Source: Anniella stebbinsi
Taxonomy: Eukaryota; Chordata; Lepidosauria; Squamata; Anniellidae
DNA length: 64,000 nt
Reading direction: 5' to 3'
Assembly (NCBI GenBank): GCA_029215795.1
Contig: JARDYH010000003.1
Location: forward strand, 266,590,562-266,654,561
Positions 1-10,959 of this stretch are shown here, one piece after another. The position numbers and the translations under genes were made by a program. Each line of letters opens with the position of its first letter. Position 1 is the stretch's first letter. The notes beneath the pieces are model-generated. The model saw only the letters and a list, made by a program, of their open reading frames with translations, made no database searches and was not told where the DNA came from.

Positions 1-750
1 GGTCACCATAATTAAATGCAAACCCTGCACTTTGGCTTAACTATGCATTGTTAACCACAAATAACCCAGAAAGAGAAATTATTGTTGGATTGTGAAGTCT
101 GGATTGTCCATACTGTTAAACCATACTGCAGGACTTCAATGTAATGACAATCCACAATTCAACAACAACCCATGACTCAATAACAACCCATACTCAATCC
201 ATACCGTGGGTTGTCATTCCGTGTGCACCAGGCCTTACTATAGAATATTTATGGGTTCTTTTTGAGCTTTTCTAGTATATCTTTTAGTAGTAGTGCCAGA
301 TTTGAGTTGACCTGTGCAAGATGGCCTCAGAAAGGGGCCTTACCACTGGATTGGATCACCTCAGGCGAGAGGCACTCACACTCTGGAACATTAAGATAGT
401 AGACATGGTTGTCTGAAGCTTTGCTCTGCAGCAAAATTGCACTGTGACCTGCTGCTGGCACAACACTGTTATTTGGGAGTCCACCAGATGGTGGGGTCCT
501 GGAGTCGTGCCCTGTAGTTGGCCCTAGTGGCACTACTGGTATTTTTGACCAAGAGGGGGGAAAGCTTCCTTGGCTTTTTTTTTTTTTTTAGTTTGTGGAA
601 GACTGGCAATTGCAGAGTAAATGACATCACAATGCAGGCAGAGTGAAGCCTTCAGGGACAGGGTAATGCTGGGATGCAGTTCTCTCAAGCAGGAAACTTT
701 TTATGCGAGTCAAGGTGTTTCAAGTGTGTCCCTATTTTCACCTGTTAGTG
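1..750. other. Intergenic DNA, no gene recognised
   Basis: No coding pattern is visible. Positions 60-235 repeat variants of a short motif (ACAACCCA and its complement GGGTTGT) several times in both orientations, as in an eroded foldback element. A similar motif set recurs at 62235-62310. The rest looks like ordinary single-copy intergenic sequence. Confidence 0.4.
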
Positions 751-751
751 G

Positions 752-1510
752 TGGGGGGCAGTGGTAAGAGCATCAGACTAGGAGGTTCATCACATGTGTG
801 GTTTGATGCACACCAGCCGTGACTTTGATCCACTTTTTCAGCGCTGGGCTCGCATGACGTCATCCCCGTCAAGCTGTTCTCTCACCCTGAGCGCGCCGTT
901 TCTCGTTTCTCTTTCGATTTATCTCTGAACAGGTGAAGTCTGGAAACGCAAATTTGGAACAGGCCAAGCTGAGGTATTGCAGCCGTACCAACCACGTGTG
1001 ATTCAGAACGTTAGACTCGCATAGGAAACGGAGGGGGAACCCGCAGTAGCAAACCAGGGAAAAAACAGTAGGTGTGATGAGGATCTCTGACTCCAGGAGG
1101 AGAAGACTATCAATGGCTACTAGTCCTGATGGCTATGTACCACCTCCAGTTTTGGAGGCAGTAAGACCAGTTGCTGGGGAACATGGGTAGAAGGGTGCTG
1201 TTGCACCGTGTCGTGTTTGCGGGTCCGTGGTCGACAGCTGGTTGGCCACTGTGTGAACAGAGTGCTGGACTAGATGGACCCTCGGTCTGATTTAGCATGG
1301 TTCCTCTCATGTTCTGATGTTAGGATTCGGGAGACCCGGGTCCTAATCCCCATTCAACCATGAAACTCACTGAGTGACGTGGGGCCAGCTTAACCTACCT
1401 CTCAGGGCTGTTGTGAGGATAAAATGGAGAGGAGGAATATTGTGTACACCGCATTGGGCTCCTTGGAGGAAAGGCAGAATATAAATGTAATCAATCAATC
1501 AATTAATCAA
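752..1510 (+). mobile_element. Sauria-type tRNA-derived SINE, split by a later insertion
   Basis: The tRNA-like head is at about 752-782 (AGTGGTAAGAGCATCAGACT) and the body resumes at about 1319-1510. The body has the B-box-like GGGAGACCCGGGTCCTAATC, then the conserved GTTGTGAGGATAAAATGGAG block, then a tail of ATAAATGTAATCAATCAATC type. This order (tRNA head, tRNA-unrelated body, BovB-like AT tail) fits the Sauria SINE family of squamates. TAGGA is present at both edges of the intervening 783-1318 segment, so that segment was probably inserted into the SINE. Family name is from established knowledge; the split is seen directly. Confidence 0.75.
783..1318 (+). mobile_element. CR1-like LINE/SINE fragment inserted in the Sauria SINE
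   Basis: The last 220 bases carry a 3' end shared with 10970-11195 and 12255-12330: GAACAGAGTGCTGGACTAGA, then a GGTCTGATTTAGCATGG segment and a CATGTTCTGATG-type tail. This tail resembles the CR1-like LINE whose 3' end is shared by turtle Lys-tRNA SINEs (family assignment from memory). The 5' part (about 840-1090) is GC-rich and unassigned. Its 1048-1082 segment resembles the host sequence of the U2 pseudogene at 34632-34670. Confidence 0.6.
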
Positions 1511-1891
1511 TCTGGGGATTGTGCAAGACTCCCTCTTCTCAAGCGTCCTGAAAGAGATTCTTTGCTACTGCCCTTCTGGATTCAGCCCTCAGATACATGG
1601 TTCCCAGTTTGAAACTATAAAAATAAACTCTTTTGAGTGAGAGAGGGTTTGCTTTTCTTTTTTCTTTTAACTGCTTTATCTTCTTCAGTCTTTAACCTAT
1701 CTTCTTGAAATTTTCAGTTCTTGTAAAACCAACATTTCTTTCTGGCACGTGTAAATTTCAAGGAGATTGGTGAAACATTTTCGATTTTATGAATGTTAGA
1801 ATGACCAACCCCCCCCCCCCAATAATATGGGTGGCAGAGAACTTCTAGTCCTTTCCTGGAATGAAGAGAAGCTACAGCCAGCGGTGTGTTC

Positions 1892-1896
<5 letters not shown>

Positions 1897-1949
<53 letters not shown>
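1897..1949. repeat. (TC)n microsatellite
   Basis: About 26 uninterrupted TC dinucleotides are seen directly. Similar polypurine/polypyrimidine tracts recur through the window. Confidence 0.98.
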
Positions 1950-1953
<4 letters not shown>

Positions 1954-2616
1954 TTTTAAAAATCTAAGCGATGTTAAAGCCTGACAGCTTCTCCAGAAGT
2001 CTCGGTGCGCAAGCTAACTTCAAGGTTCTATGTGATGTGGCGCCCAGTGGACTGTGCTCATCCAAAGAGATATTAATTATTATGATTATACACCAGTCCA
2101 TTTCCAAACTTCCAGGAAATCTGGAGCAGTGCAGTATGTACATCTTTAATTTAATTACTATTTATTATTTATCATCTCTTCCCCTAAGCCTTGGAGCTCA
2201 CAGTCTTTAAAGAATTAGCCCAGTACTGCTAAAATATGCAAGGCAGAAGTCGGCCAGCTTAATCATTCTCTTTCTGATGTTTTTTTAATTATTACAGCTT
2301 CCACTTTTAGAACTTCCTTTCCTGGGTTAATGTTCCATCCTACGGGAAGAAAGAAGGAATGACAGGGATTGGTGTCCTCCACCTGCTTTGCAGGAAGAAG
2401 GTCCCAGGTTCTATCCTGCCAGTTGCCATTTAAAAGGATCAAGCAGGCCCAGCAACAACGTTGCCGGGGGCTTCGGCACATGCCAGCAACGCCGCCATTT
2501 TCACTCTATGGGCCTGAGAAACACAAGAGACACCACTGCGCCTGAACTTGCCATGCCTCAGTTTCATTTTTCTGTGCAATAGGCCATCGGTGGAAAATGT
2601 GAGTTCAAAGGAATTT
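1950..2616. other. Unassigned intergenic DNA
   Basis: No gene, RNA or clear repeat was recognised. Short open frames exist on both strands but show no domain or splice pattern. Confidence 0.5.
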
Positions 2617-2935
2617 TAGGATGACCATTCAGAAAGGAGGACAGGGCTCCTGTATAATTAACAGTTGCATGGACTAGGGAATTGCAGCAGGTGTTATTTG
2701 TATGCATGCAGCGCCTGGTGGAATTCCCTCTTCATCACAATGGTTAAAGCTGCAGGAGCCCTGCCCTCTTTTGTATCTGGTCAAGAGGGCAGGGATCCTG
2801 CAACTTTAACTGTTGGATGAAGAGGGAATTTCACCAAGCGCTGCATGCATACAAATGACATCTGCTGGAATTCCCTTTTCTTTGCAACTGTTAAAGATGC
2901 AGGAGCCCTGTCCTTCTTTCCATGTGGTCAGCCTA
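2617..2935 (+). mobile_element. Palindromic hAT-type MITE, copy 1 (subfamily I)
   Basis: The left arm starts TAGGATGACC and the right arm ends GGTCAGCCTA. The arms are inverted copies of each other (GGGCTCCTG...TTAACAG against CTGTTAAAG...CAGGAGCCC). The diagnostic GCATGCAGC block of subfamily I appears in both arms. The central loop is shortened. Its flanks do not match each other, and copy 2 begins only 3 bases after it, so this end may have been rearranged. Confidence 0.85.
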
Positions 2936-2938
2936 AAG

Positions 2939-3256
2939 TAGGGTGACCAGATAAAATCCAGGTCAGGGCTCATGTAACTTTAACAGTTGTAGAGAAAAGG
3001 AAATTTCAGCCAGTGTTATTTGTATGCAATTATTTCCTGGTGAAATTCCCTCTTCATCACAACTGTTAGTTGTAGGCACTATACTAGAGTGACCATATAC
3101 AAAAGAAGGCAGGGCCCTTGCAACTTTAACTGTTGTGATGAAGAGGGAATATCACTAGGAACTAATTGCCTACAAATGACACTGGCTGAAATTCCCTTTT
3201 CTCTACAACTGTTAAAGTTACATGAGCCCTGACCTGGATTTTATCTGGTCACCCTA
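2939..3256 (-). mobile_element. Palindromic hAT-type MITE, copy 2 (subfamily II)
   Basis: Termini are TAGGGTGACCAGATAAAATC and its inverted complement. Both arms carry the subfamily II marks (GCAATTA or TAATTGC, and CCAGGTCAGGG or CCTGACCTGG). The loop reads CACTATACTAGAGTGACC, the reverse of the loop in copies 9, 10 and 15, so strand is set by loop orientation. It lies 3 bases from copy 1. Confidence 0.88.
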
Positions 3257-3858
3257 GCATGGAGGACTCGAGCCGAGTGACCACGGAGTAGAGAGGACAG
3301 TGGACTCATTCTAAAGCACTCAGGGCCTCTTCAAAAGTGAGCCAGACAGAGGGGCGGGAAGCGCTCCTTCCCAGCACTACTAAAAACGTAAATGACAGAA
3401 TGAGGTGCCACTCAAAATTCACTTCAGTAATCGTGTCGGCACGGTGGAGATTATTCCGCAGATGACATTACACCGCAGCTTTGGAAGACGGCTCACCGCT
3501 GGGGGTTGCTTCCACATCAGTTACTCTGCAGGCCGGCAGGTTGGGCCCGCGAAGCTGCCTCAGATCGAGTCCGGTTCTGGAGGAGTAGCCATGTGAGTCT
3601 GTAGCAGAGAAAACCACAAAAAACTCTTGTGGTATCATTTAATGCAGCATATGATTTCGTGGACAAAACACCACATGAAGTGGACTCTAGTCCATGAAAG
3701 CTTATGGCATAATTGGGGTGTCAAAAAAAGGCAACTCATTGTTAGCTATTAAATGTTGTTGTTGTTGTATTTTTACTGCCAGGGAAATGGCAGGACGCTT
3801 GTGGGGGTTTTCTGCCTCAGGTGCCAAAACAATTTGGCTGCCCTTGGTTACAATATAA
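3257..3858. other. Single-copy intergenic DNA
   Basis: Nothing coding is recognised. About 3400-3600 is balanced in composition and free of visible repeats, which could reflect a conserved non-coding element; this cannot be judged without alignment. Confidence 0.35.
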
Positions 3859-4044
3859 GTGGAGGCTGCTGGTTCCAATGTCAATCATGTGGTGAATCCA
3901 CTCTGGGTTTTAGTCAGAACTAGTCAGAACTCTAAAGAAGTTATCCAAGGCATTTTGAATACCTCCTTTAGAGTTCTGACTGGTTCTGACTGAAACCCAG
4001 AGCGGATTCACCACATGACTGACATCAGAGCCAGCAGTCTCCAC
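3859..4044. mobile_element. Foldback element with about 75-bp arms
   Basis: The left arm (GGAGGCTGCTGG, then CATGTGGTGAATCCACTCTG, GTCAGAACTCTAAAG) is matched in inverted order by the right arm (CTTTAGAGTTCTGAC, then CAGAGCGGATTCACCACATG, CCAGCAGTCTCC). Related sequence lies at 35195-35325. This is a non-autonomous DNA element by structure; no transposase is visible. Confidence 0.75.
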
Positions 4045-4206
4045 GGCTCACTCTGTACCTTGACTTGCAAGGGAAGGTGTCATCTACTACTCTGCTTCAG
4101 GCAGCAAAATGCCTTGGGCCAGGCCTAGCCATAATCAATATGTTAGATCTTAAGGTGCCTCACGGCTCTTTGTTGTTGAGACTGTTGGCCCAACTAGCCC
4201 AGTATT

Positions 4207-4411
4207 GGCTGAATTCGGACAACACGATAGTCAATGGTGGGGGTCATCTAGGGGGTACTCCTCACACAACATGGTCATAAATAATCAACTGTGGTGTGGG
4301 TTAGGATCAGCGCTGAGTTGACTATGGTAGCATTCGGACGACACGATAGTCAATACAACTGACAATTGTTTCCTGCCTCCCAGTTGATTATTGTGTCATC
4401 CGAATTCAGCC
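4207..4411. mobile_element. Small MITE with about 28-bp terminal inverted repeats
   Basis: The left end GGCTGAATTCGGACAACACG is mirrored by the right end, which ends CATCCGAATTCAGCC. A further internal copy of the same motif (ATTCGGACGACACGATAGTC) lies at about 4332-4351. No convincing target-site duplication was found. Confidence 0.65.
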
Positions 4412-4917
4412 ATTGTCTCCTTCACAGAATTTGATAGGGGTTCCAAACAACGTTGTCTTCTATCTGCAACCCTTCCATTTTTTCCCAGTACTCCTATCAT
4501 CTGTTTTTATCAAGGGGGAAAAAATCCCTTAATGGGGATACGGTGGTATAGCTGCACGATGCCTCACCCCTGGTGTGGACGCACATCAGGTGGTGGAGTG
4601 ATGACGTGGTAGAGCAGACAGTTCCACTTCGGATGGCAAAGGGGAGAATCATGTTTTGGAATGCTCCTCTGAGTAACAAAAAAACTTCCCAGCAAGTGGA
4701 AGATCAGCACAGCACGGAGCCCGCTGGGACTCGTAGCATTTTTCTCCCAAATGTACATGTTTGGTTCTTTTTAACTTGCAGGACATTTATTTTACACAAG
4801 AAGCATTCAAAAACTGTGATTCCCCCTCTCTGCAATGGTACAATCTGCTCTAATACCGCAGGACTTTATAACTTCATTTCTACCACCTATGTAGACCAGG
4901 AGGAATCTTGTAGATCA

Positions 4918-5047
4918 GAAGTGGACAGCTTGTGGCCCTCTAGATGTTTTGGCCTACAATTCCCATGATCCCTCTCCATTGGCTTGCTGACTCAGAGTGC
5001 TGGGAGTTGTAGGCCAAAAAATCTGGAAGGCCACAGGTTGCCCATTC
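4918..5047. mobile_element. Foldback element of the CTACAACTCCCAT type
   Basis: The arms TTTTGGCCTACAATTCCCAT and GGGAGTTGTAGGCCAAAA are inverted copies around a short spacer. The same family recurs in the window at 19780-19920, 24885-25010, 26305-26408, 43228-43350, 51298-51392 and elsewhere. Confidence 0.75.
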
Positions 5048-5428
5048 CGTTTATCAATTCAAACTCCAAACTTGGTTGTTTCATCAGGATGGACGAACGA
5101 GCCATATTCAAGATTGCTCAGATTCTCTGAGCGTTATCTTGCTGCTCATCTCATGCTCGCTCTGTGCGAATGGGAAAACTGCACAAACTGAGCAGTGATT
5201 GAATGTGAAATTTGTGCAAATTTCTTCCATAGACTAAAGTGGGGCTGCTGCACTCGGTGAAGGAACAAGGACATTGCACAAAGCAACTACATGCACATGT
5301 CGGGCAACTTGTCAACATTTTCGGTGGATTCATGCTAGTGATCCCATTGGGGGCCTTGAACAGGGGGTGTTCACAAATTTTATGAGCACAAATAAATTTC
5401 TCATATATTCCTAGTTTCAAACAAGTGG

Positions 5429-5429
<1 letters not shown>

Positions 5430-5462
<33 letters not shown>
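5430..5462. repeat. (CA)n microsatellite
   Basis: About 16 CA dinucleotides are seen directly. The surrounding 5050-5920 has no recognisable gene. Confidence 0.97.
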
Positions 5463-5465
<3 letters not shown>

Positions 5466-5920
5466 TAGAGAACTCCATTTGCAGGACTATTTAGAAAAAC
5501 CATCCACAGGCATTAAGAAACATTCACAGTCCTATTTCACAACCCAGGTCACTCATGTGCAGCTATCAAGCTACCCAAATTCACAACAATCTGAGTGACT
5601 GTTTGGTGTATTTATGTGTCACATGCAGTATATAACACATACACATTCCAGGATGGTAATGTAACTGTGTAAAAGCTGCTGCCTTTCAGAGCTATATTAT
5701 AATTAAATTATTAGCCTTTGGCTGTTGAAAAGAAAGACCATGAACAGTTTGGCAGTACAGTATAGCTAGCGTCGGGGCATAAATCTGCCACGGGCTGAAG
5801 CAGATACACCTAGCGGATTTTTGCCCCAACGTTACAGCACAGGTCAGGTCTCCAGGACTTGTGCCCTTTGTCCTTTTCTCCACTGCGTAAATGGTGGCCG
5901 CCATTACCGCAGTGTGGAAA

Positions 5921-6033
5921 AATACGCAATTTCCCCAAGGCTGAGGAAATTGCATATTTTCTCCCTCCACTCTAATGTCAAAGTGGAGGGAGAAAATACA
6001 CAATTTCCCCAGCCTTGGGGCAATTACATTTCT
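5921..6033. repeat. Strong inverted repeat, about 52-bp arms
   Basis: The left arm (TACGCAATTTCCCCAAGGCT, then GCATATTTTCTCCCTCCACT) is matched by a right arm (AGTGGAGGGAGAAAATACAC, then CCCCAGCCTTGGGGCAATTA) with only a few mismatches and a loop of about 10 bases centred near 5978. It is probably a foldback MITE remnant; no terminal motif or target duplication was recognised. Confidence 0.75.
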
Positions 6034-6721
6034 TCCCCCCCTCTCCGCACCGATGGGGGGCCTTAAAGGCCCTATTAACATTAAGGTCCTCTTAATCCGA
6101 GGTTTTAAGAGAGCCTCCAGAAAGTGTGCAATGGCATGCCGGGGGAATTGTTCACTTTCAAGAGGCTGAGCACTTGGCCGGGCCAGCTCCCCAGGACAAG
6201 GCCGGCCGTGCAAAGCAAGCATCCGGTGAGTTCTATAGTCCCTAAGTCTAGCCACTTCTGTGCTTCTGGGCAGCCATGGTTGGGGAAGAGTGCCCCTTTC
6301 AAAATGGTGGAGTTTATAGTCCACTTTTGCCAATTGCAAAGGAGACATGATGTTCTTTGTGTGAATGTAGTTAAGATACACGTTTCTTATTTTGTAAGTA
6401 GGAGGTTGGGGGTTTCTCAACAGTCTTGAGACCGGGGGAGTTGCGTATGATCCTGACAAAATCCCTTTGCCAACACTATGATTGTCATTTCAAGGGAAAC
6501 TTCCATTGCGTCAATAGAGGCACAAATAGCAGATGATGTTTATCGGGAGTGTAGGCAGGGAGGGGATGAGTTGAACTTCTTCTCCCCTCTCCCAGTCTTG
6601 AGGCTATCCAGGCTTCCCTAAAGCTACCTTTACATTATTTTTAATTTGTACATTCATTGCATTTCATTGATGAAATTAATGTCATGTCTAGTTCGACCCT
6701 TATAAAGAGGTGCCATCTCTC

Positions 6722-6902
6722 ATTCAGTCCAAGGGCTGAATTCAGTTCTGGAGACATTCTCAAAGGGCCATATCCTAGTGGTGGGCAGGGCTTGAGGCAA
6801 ATGGGGTATGGCCAAAGACAAAAAGGGTGGGGCCAAAATCCAGCATATTTTACCTTAAAGCACTTACTGCCAGTAACTAAACCTTAGGAGAGGCATTTCA
6901 AC
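6722..6902 (+). mobile_element. Non-autonomous element, CAGCCCGAGGGCC family (fragment)
   Basis: Ordered blocks (AGTCCAAGGGCTGAATTC, GGTGGGCAGGGC, GTGGGGCCAAAATCCAGC, CTTACTGCCAGTAACTAA, CTTAGGAGAGGCATTTCAAC) match copies at 29057-29438 and 46451-46786. MITE copy 3 was inserted into its 3' part, and ATTTCAAC from this element is the duplicated target. Confidence 0.7.
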
Positions 6903-7216
6903 TAGGCTGACCAGATAAAATCCAGGTTAGGGCTCATGGAACTTTAACAGTTGTAGAGAAAAGGGAATTTCAGCCAGTGTCATTTGTATCAATTAGTTCC
7001 TGTATCCCTCTTCATCACAACAGTTAAAGTTGCAGGCACTATACTAGAGTGACCCTATACAAAAGAAGGCAGGGCCCCTGCAACTTTAACAGTTGTGATG
7101 AAGAGGGCATTTCACCAGGAACTAATTGCATACAAATGACACTGGCTGAAATTCCCTTTTCTCTACAACTGTTAAAGTTACATGAGCCCTGACCTGGATT
7201 TTATCTGGTCACCCTA
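6903..7216 (-). mobile_element. Palindromic hAT-type MITE, copy 3 (subfamily II)
   Basis: Starts TAGGCTGACC and ends GGTCACCCTA with near-complete inverted arms. The 8 bases on each side are identical (ATTTCAAC at 6895-6902 and 7217-7224), a perfect hAT-style target-site duplication. The loop is in the minus orientation. Confidence 0.95.
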
Positions 7217-7312
7217 ATTTCAACCTCGGGGGGGGGGGGGGGCGCGGGGGGGAGACACAAAAGACAGGAGGCCCTCCAAATGATTGAAGGTTAGTTGGGT
7301 TGGGGCCAGTAG

Positions 7313-7500
7313 AAGGGGCCATGACCACCTGGTCCCAGGGCATGGTCTGAAGACACATGACAAAGCCACCTTGCTGAAGCTAAGTGGGTCTGGGCCCAGT
7401 CAGTGCTTGGAGGGGAAACCACCTGAGAACCACATGTAACCATCTTGAGTTCCATGATGGAAGAAAGTTGTGATATAAATGTAATAAATGAATAAATAAA
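7313..7500 (+). mobile_element. 5S-rRNA-derived SINE (5S-Sauria-like)
   Basis: The head resembles 5S rRNA. GGCCATGACCACCT corresponds to the 5S start. CTGAAGCTAAGTGGGTCTGG, then AGTGCTTGGAGGGGAAACCA and CCTGAGAACC, correspond in order to the internal control region and 3' half of 5S rRNA. The 3' end is a GATATAAATGTAATAAATGA tail like that of the Sauria SINEs. Squamates are known to carry such 5S-Sauria SINEs (established knowledge). Substitutions show it is an old copy. Confidence 0.85.
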
Positions 7501-7964
7501 TCTGGGCAAACCAGAGGGCCGGAGAGGAACCAGATTGGATTTAGCCTATGGGCCTGAGGTTCCTACCTGAATGCTTTACTTTTCAGCCTAGAGGGACAGC
7601 ACGGGTGGAGTTTTGAACTCCCTTTTCAAGTAGCAGTGTAAACTGTACGGAAGCCAGGTGATTTATTCCTGACATCACTGCCAAGGTAAGATGCTACTGC
7701 TTGAAACACTAGGGGTAAATGCTGAGTTTGGAGGTTAAGGTGCCATCATGTGTGGGGTGTCCCATTCCCCCACGCCGATGGCCATGGTGGCTGGTGATTT
7801 GGCAGTTGCACCTGGTGGGTACCAGGTTGGGTAAGGTTGCTACAGAGACCGTCATGCCACTTCAAACTCTCCCCTTTTGGCATTGTTAATTATCTCAGCT
7901 GGTTATTAAGAAGGAAACACTATCTTTCATCTCCGTGAGAACATGTTGGAACAAACATCAGCCG

Positions 7965-7966
<2 letters not shown>
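7501..7966. other. Unassigned intergenic DNA
   Basis: No gene or recognisable element is seen in this stretch. Confidence 0.4.
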
Positions 7967-7968
<2 letters not shown>

Positions 7969-8017
<49 letters not shown>

Positions 8018-8036
8018 GAGGAGGAGGAGGAGAAGA
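7969..8036. repeat. (AG)n followed by (GGA)n purine tract
   Basis: About 23 AG dinucleotides run directly into about seven GGA trinucleotides. The open frame through it is low-complexity Arg/Glu and not a gene. Confidence 0.97.
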
Positions 8037-8569
8037 GGCCGGTTCACTCATCTCTGTGACCCAGTTAATTCTCATATCTCACAATTTTTCTATACTAATC
8101 TAATCAGTGGAGCGATAGCAAGATTAATTGTTTGGCTTCAATAAAGGGAATGATGGAGCTATCTCGCAATCTTGTGTCAAGTTCAAAAGTTTCAAATTGG
8201 ACGATAGACTCAGAGTAACCTGCTGAACTGTGGAACGGTAGACTTCAGAACTTCTTCTTCTGATGGGCCAAAATATTTCATCAATCAAAACATTTGGTGT
8301 CATTTTAAATTTTTAATCCTAAATCCTAACATTCACATTTCAACATTTTCTCCCTGTCCTTAAACCCCCCCGCGAGATTTGCCAACTCCACCCCTATCCC
8401 CCCCCAATGTTTTTAGACATTCTCCAAAGATGATCTTATTTCTTATTTTATTATACTCCTATTTTAGCTGGATGTTATTCTTTGCTTTGTTCGTTTGTCT
8501 GTTTGTTCATTGTATTGTCTTTTACATGGCATGTGGTGAAGCATTTATTCCAGCCATTTGAAAAGGTTT

Positions 8570-8840
8570 AGTATTTTGTCAAAATTGTTTTTAGCTGTTT
8601 ACCTTTTTTTAATTTTTGTTTATTTAAATTCTTATGATGGATTTTATCTTGTGAATTGTTGTGACCCACCCAGAGATCTTCAGCTATTGGGCGGTATAAA
8701 AATGAGATCAATTTATTATTATTTATTTATTTATTTATTACCTGTTTTCAATTGTATTTATACCAGTTGAATATTGCAAGCTGCCTTGTGAAGGTCTTTT
8801 GCTTTGTAAAGTGGGGTATAAGTGCCAAATAAATTCACAT
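8570..8840 (+). mobile_element. L2-like LINE 3' end, degraded
   Basis: Contains the tail block CACCCAGAGATCTTCAGCTA then TTGGGCGGTATAAAAATGAG, followed by (ATTT)n. The block recurs at 14035-14075 and 41320-41360 on the plus strand and at 16500-16545 in complement. At 41.0 kb and 16.8 kb it follows the C-terminal coding end of a CR1/L2-type reverse transcriptase, which supports the LINE assignment. Confidence 0.65.
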
Positions 8841-9140
8841 TTCACAAAACTGGGGTGTATGGGACATTTTCAAGGTGAAATTGTGAAAGACTGAAGGGAT
8901 AACAAAACCATTTTTTTTAAAATGCCTCCCAAAAAAACAAGCCATACCCATTAGCACAGAGGTGTTTAATATTCTGATTCTGTTGCCAAAGGGTGTCACC
9001 CGCTGATTCCAACACACTGTTCCAGTTCATACCAAATGAGATTCAAACCCCACGTTACCACACTGTAGCATTGCACCTCTTTTTATAAACTCAGGTCTAT
9101 CCCCAATCATGTATAGGGCAGAGGATTGGGGCCCGATGTT

Positions 9141-9459
9141 TAGGGTGACCATATGAAAAGGACAGGGCTCCTGTACCTTTGTGTAGAAAAGGGATTTTCA
9201 GCAGGTGTCATGTGTATGCATGTGGCACCTGGTGAAATGCCTTCTTCATCACAACTATGAAAGCTGCAGGAGCCCTGCCCTCTTGTGTATCTGGTCACTC
9301 TACAAAAGAGGATAGGGCTCCTGAAGCTTTAACAGTTGTGATGAAGAGGGGGTTTCACCAGGTGCTGCATGCATACCCATGACACCTTCTGGAATTCCCT
9401 TTTCTCTGCAAATGTTAAAGGTACAGAAGCCCTGTCCACCTTTCCATATGGTCACCCTA
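9141..9459. mobile_element. Palindromic hAT-type MITE, copy 4 (subfamily I)
   Basis: Termini are TAGGGTGACCATATGAAAAG and the inverted CATATGGTCACCCTA. Both arms carry the GCATGTGGCACC/GGTGCTGCATGC block of subfamily I. Flanking octamers CCGATGTT and CCAACGTT agree at 6 of 8 positions, a decayed target-site duplication. The loop is nearly symmetric, so orientation was not assigned. Confidence 0.9.
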
Positions 9460-9948
9460 CCAACGTTAAGAATAAAAGGTGTGCAGGGCTGATGGCAGCT
9501 GAACTCTCTGTCCACCCATCCGCCCTTCCTGAGTACTTTTCTTCACGCTGGGCTCAGTTCCAGTATCGGAGAACGGCTTGAAGAGAAAAGGAGCTCTGAT
9601 AACAGACTGCCGGGCCGGGGGGGGGGGGGGGCAGGAGGAGGTAAGCTATATGAGAGAGGGAGATGGTTCACCACCCCACGTACAAACACGCTGCACACCT
9701 CTTTGGCTCTTAAAACAAACAGATGCATTTAAACGAACGGGCCCTTTGCAGTCAAGGTATGTCTGCGATTCAGCATCTTGTATGTGTCTTTGAAGCACAG
9801 CCTCTATTGCAAAGTGTGTTAGAGCCAAGCGCGGACCTTTCAAGGGGTTAAACGTGGACCGGGAGGAGAAAGTCTGGCAGTGAGGGGCATCAGGTTCCCC
9901 AACTACTGAAATCCAGACAGCCTCTCTCCCCCGCTCTCCCTCTCTTTC

Positions 9949-9965
9949 CCCCTCCCTCCCTCCCT

Positions 9966-10011
<46 letters not shown>

Positions 10012-10016
10012 TTTTA
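9949..10016. repeat. (CCCT)n/(TC)n pyrimidine tract
   Basis: CCCT units grade into about 18 TC dinucleotides and a T-rich end. Seen directly. Confidence 0.95.
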
Positions 10017-10309
10017 AAACACAGCACTGTTTGACAAAGGTGTCATGTGATATTAAACATGATCTCAAACCTGTGAACACTGACCTCTGCCCTGCTTTTC
10101 AAATCTGAAATGTAGTTTTGGCAGGGATACAAACTCCAGTCTGCGAGCCAGTGCTGAAAGTTTGCATACCAGTTTTGAATTGGGGAGGGGAGGGGGGGAA
10201 CGCTACAACGCCGGGGTCAGCGTAACACAAAACACGCAGGCCCCCTAGACATAACACAGACTCTCTCTTTCTAAACACCATTATGAGCTGTTCGAAGGCC
10301 CCCGCCCCC

Positions 10310-10620
10310 TCAGCTGATGACTCCAATGAACGCAAACTCACATTTCATCTCCTCAGGCGATGATCGAACAGCGCCCCGTTTCTGACACCGTTTGGCTTTC
10401 TCGATTCGAAGCAACAGCCGAGTTTGTTTGTGGTAGCACACAGTGAGGGGAAAATATGAACCTCGAGAAGGGAAGGCCAAAAGATGTGCTGTTGGCTTTT
10501 CTTTGCTGTAATGACGAACGGCAAGGAAGACTGACTTCCTTCCCCCCACAACTCACAGCTGAGAAAATTAAGCGAACCACAAAGGCCTTCCTGTTTCAGT
10601 CAGAGTCATGCCACAAATTA
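10310..10620. other. Candidate conserved non-coding sequence
   Basis: About 300 bases with mixed composition and no similarity to the repeat families in the window. No splice-bounded open frame was identified. The low-repeat character next to repeat-dense DNA suggests constraint, which is inference only. Alternatives are an unrecognised single-copy region or a diverged repeat. Confidence 0.3.
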
Positions 10621-10631
10621 TTATTTTTTTA

Positions 10632-10638
<7 letters not shown>

Positions 10639-10662
<24 letters not shown>
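10639..10662. repeat. (GA)n microsatellite
   Basis: Twelve GA dinucleotides are seen directly after an A/T-rich run. Confidence 0.95.
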
Positions 10663-10959
10663 TTCTCAGGGTCTCTCTACACACTGAGCCTTTCATGCAC
10701 ACTAAGGTATTTTAAGTGTACACCTAAGCACTAAAAAAATGTGAACGTGGCAGCTGTGTTCGTAAAGATGTGTATCATATGGGGCCGGCCCTATTATTGG
10801 GCAGGCCGAGGTGGTGATCTCAGGTGGCAGATGCAGGGAGGTGGCAGCAAGGTTTTGGAGGAGGAAGCTGTGTGCTGCACAAACTACCCTGTGCCCCCTA
10901 AGGTAGCCTGCTCCTTTCAGGGATGGTGGAAGATGCTGTTCCATTACCATTGATAGCCC

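Noticed and set aside
2617..3256. Tandem duplication of one MITE
   Set aside because: Copies 1 and 2 belong to different arm subfamilies and opposite loop orientations, so they are independent insertions placed side by side.
5692..6459. 255-codon open frame on the minus strand
   Set aside because: It runs through the 5921-6033 inverted repeat and has no domain or splice-like boundaries; its length comes from palindromic and low-stop composition.
7935..8144. Arg/Glu-rich open frame
   Set aside because: It is the translation of the (AG)n/(GGA)n microsatellite.
9646..10080. 144-codon minus-strand open frame
   Set aside because: It crosses the TC microsatellite and gives a low-complexity Arg/Glu core; no homology was recognised.
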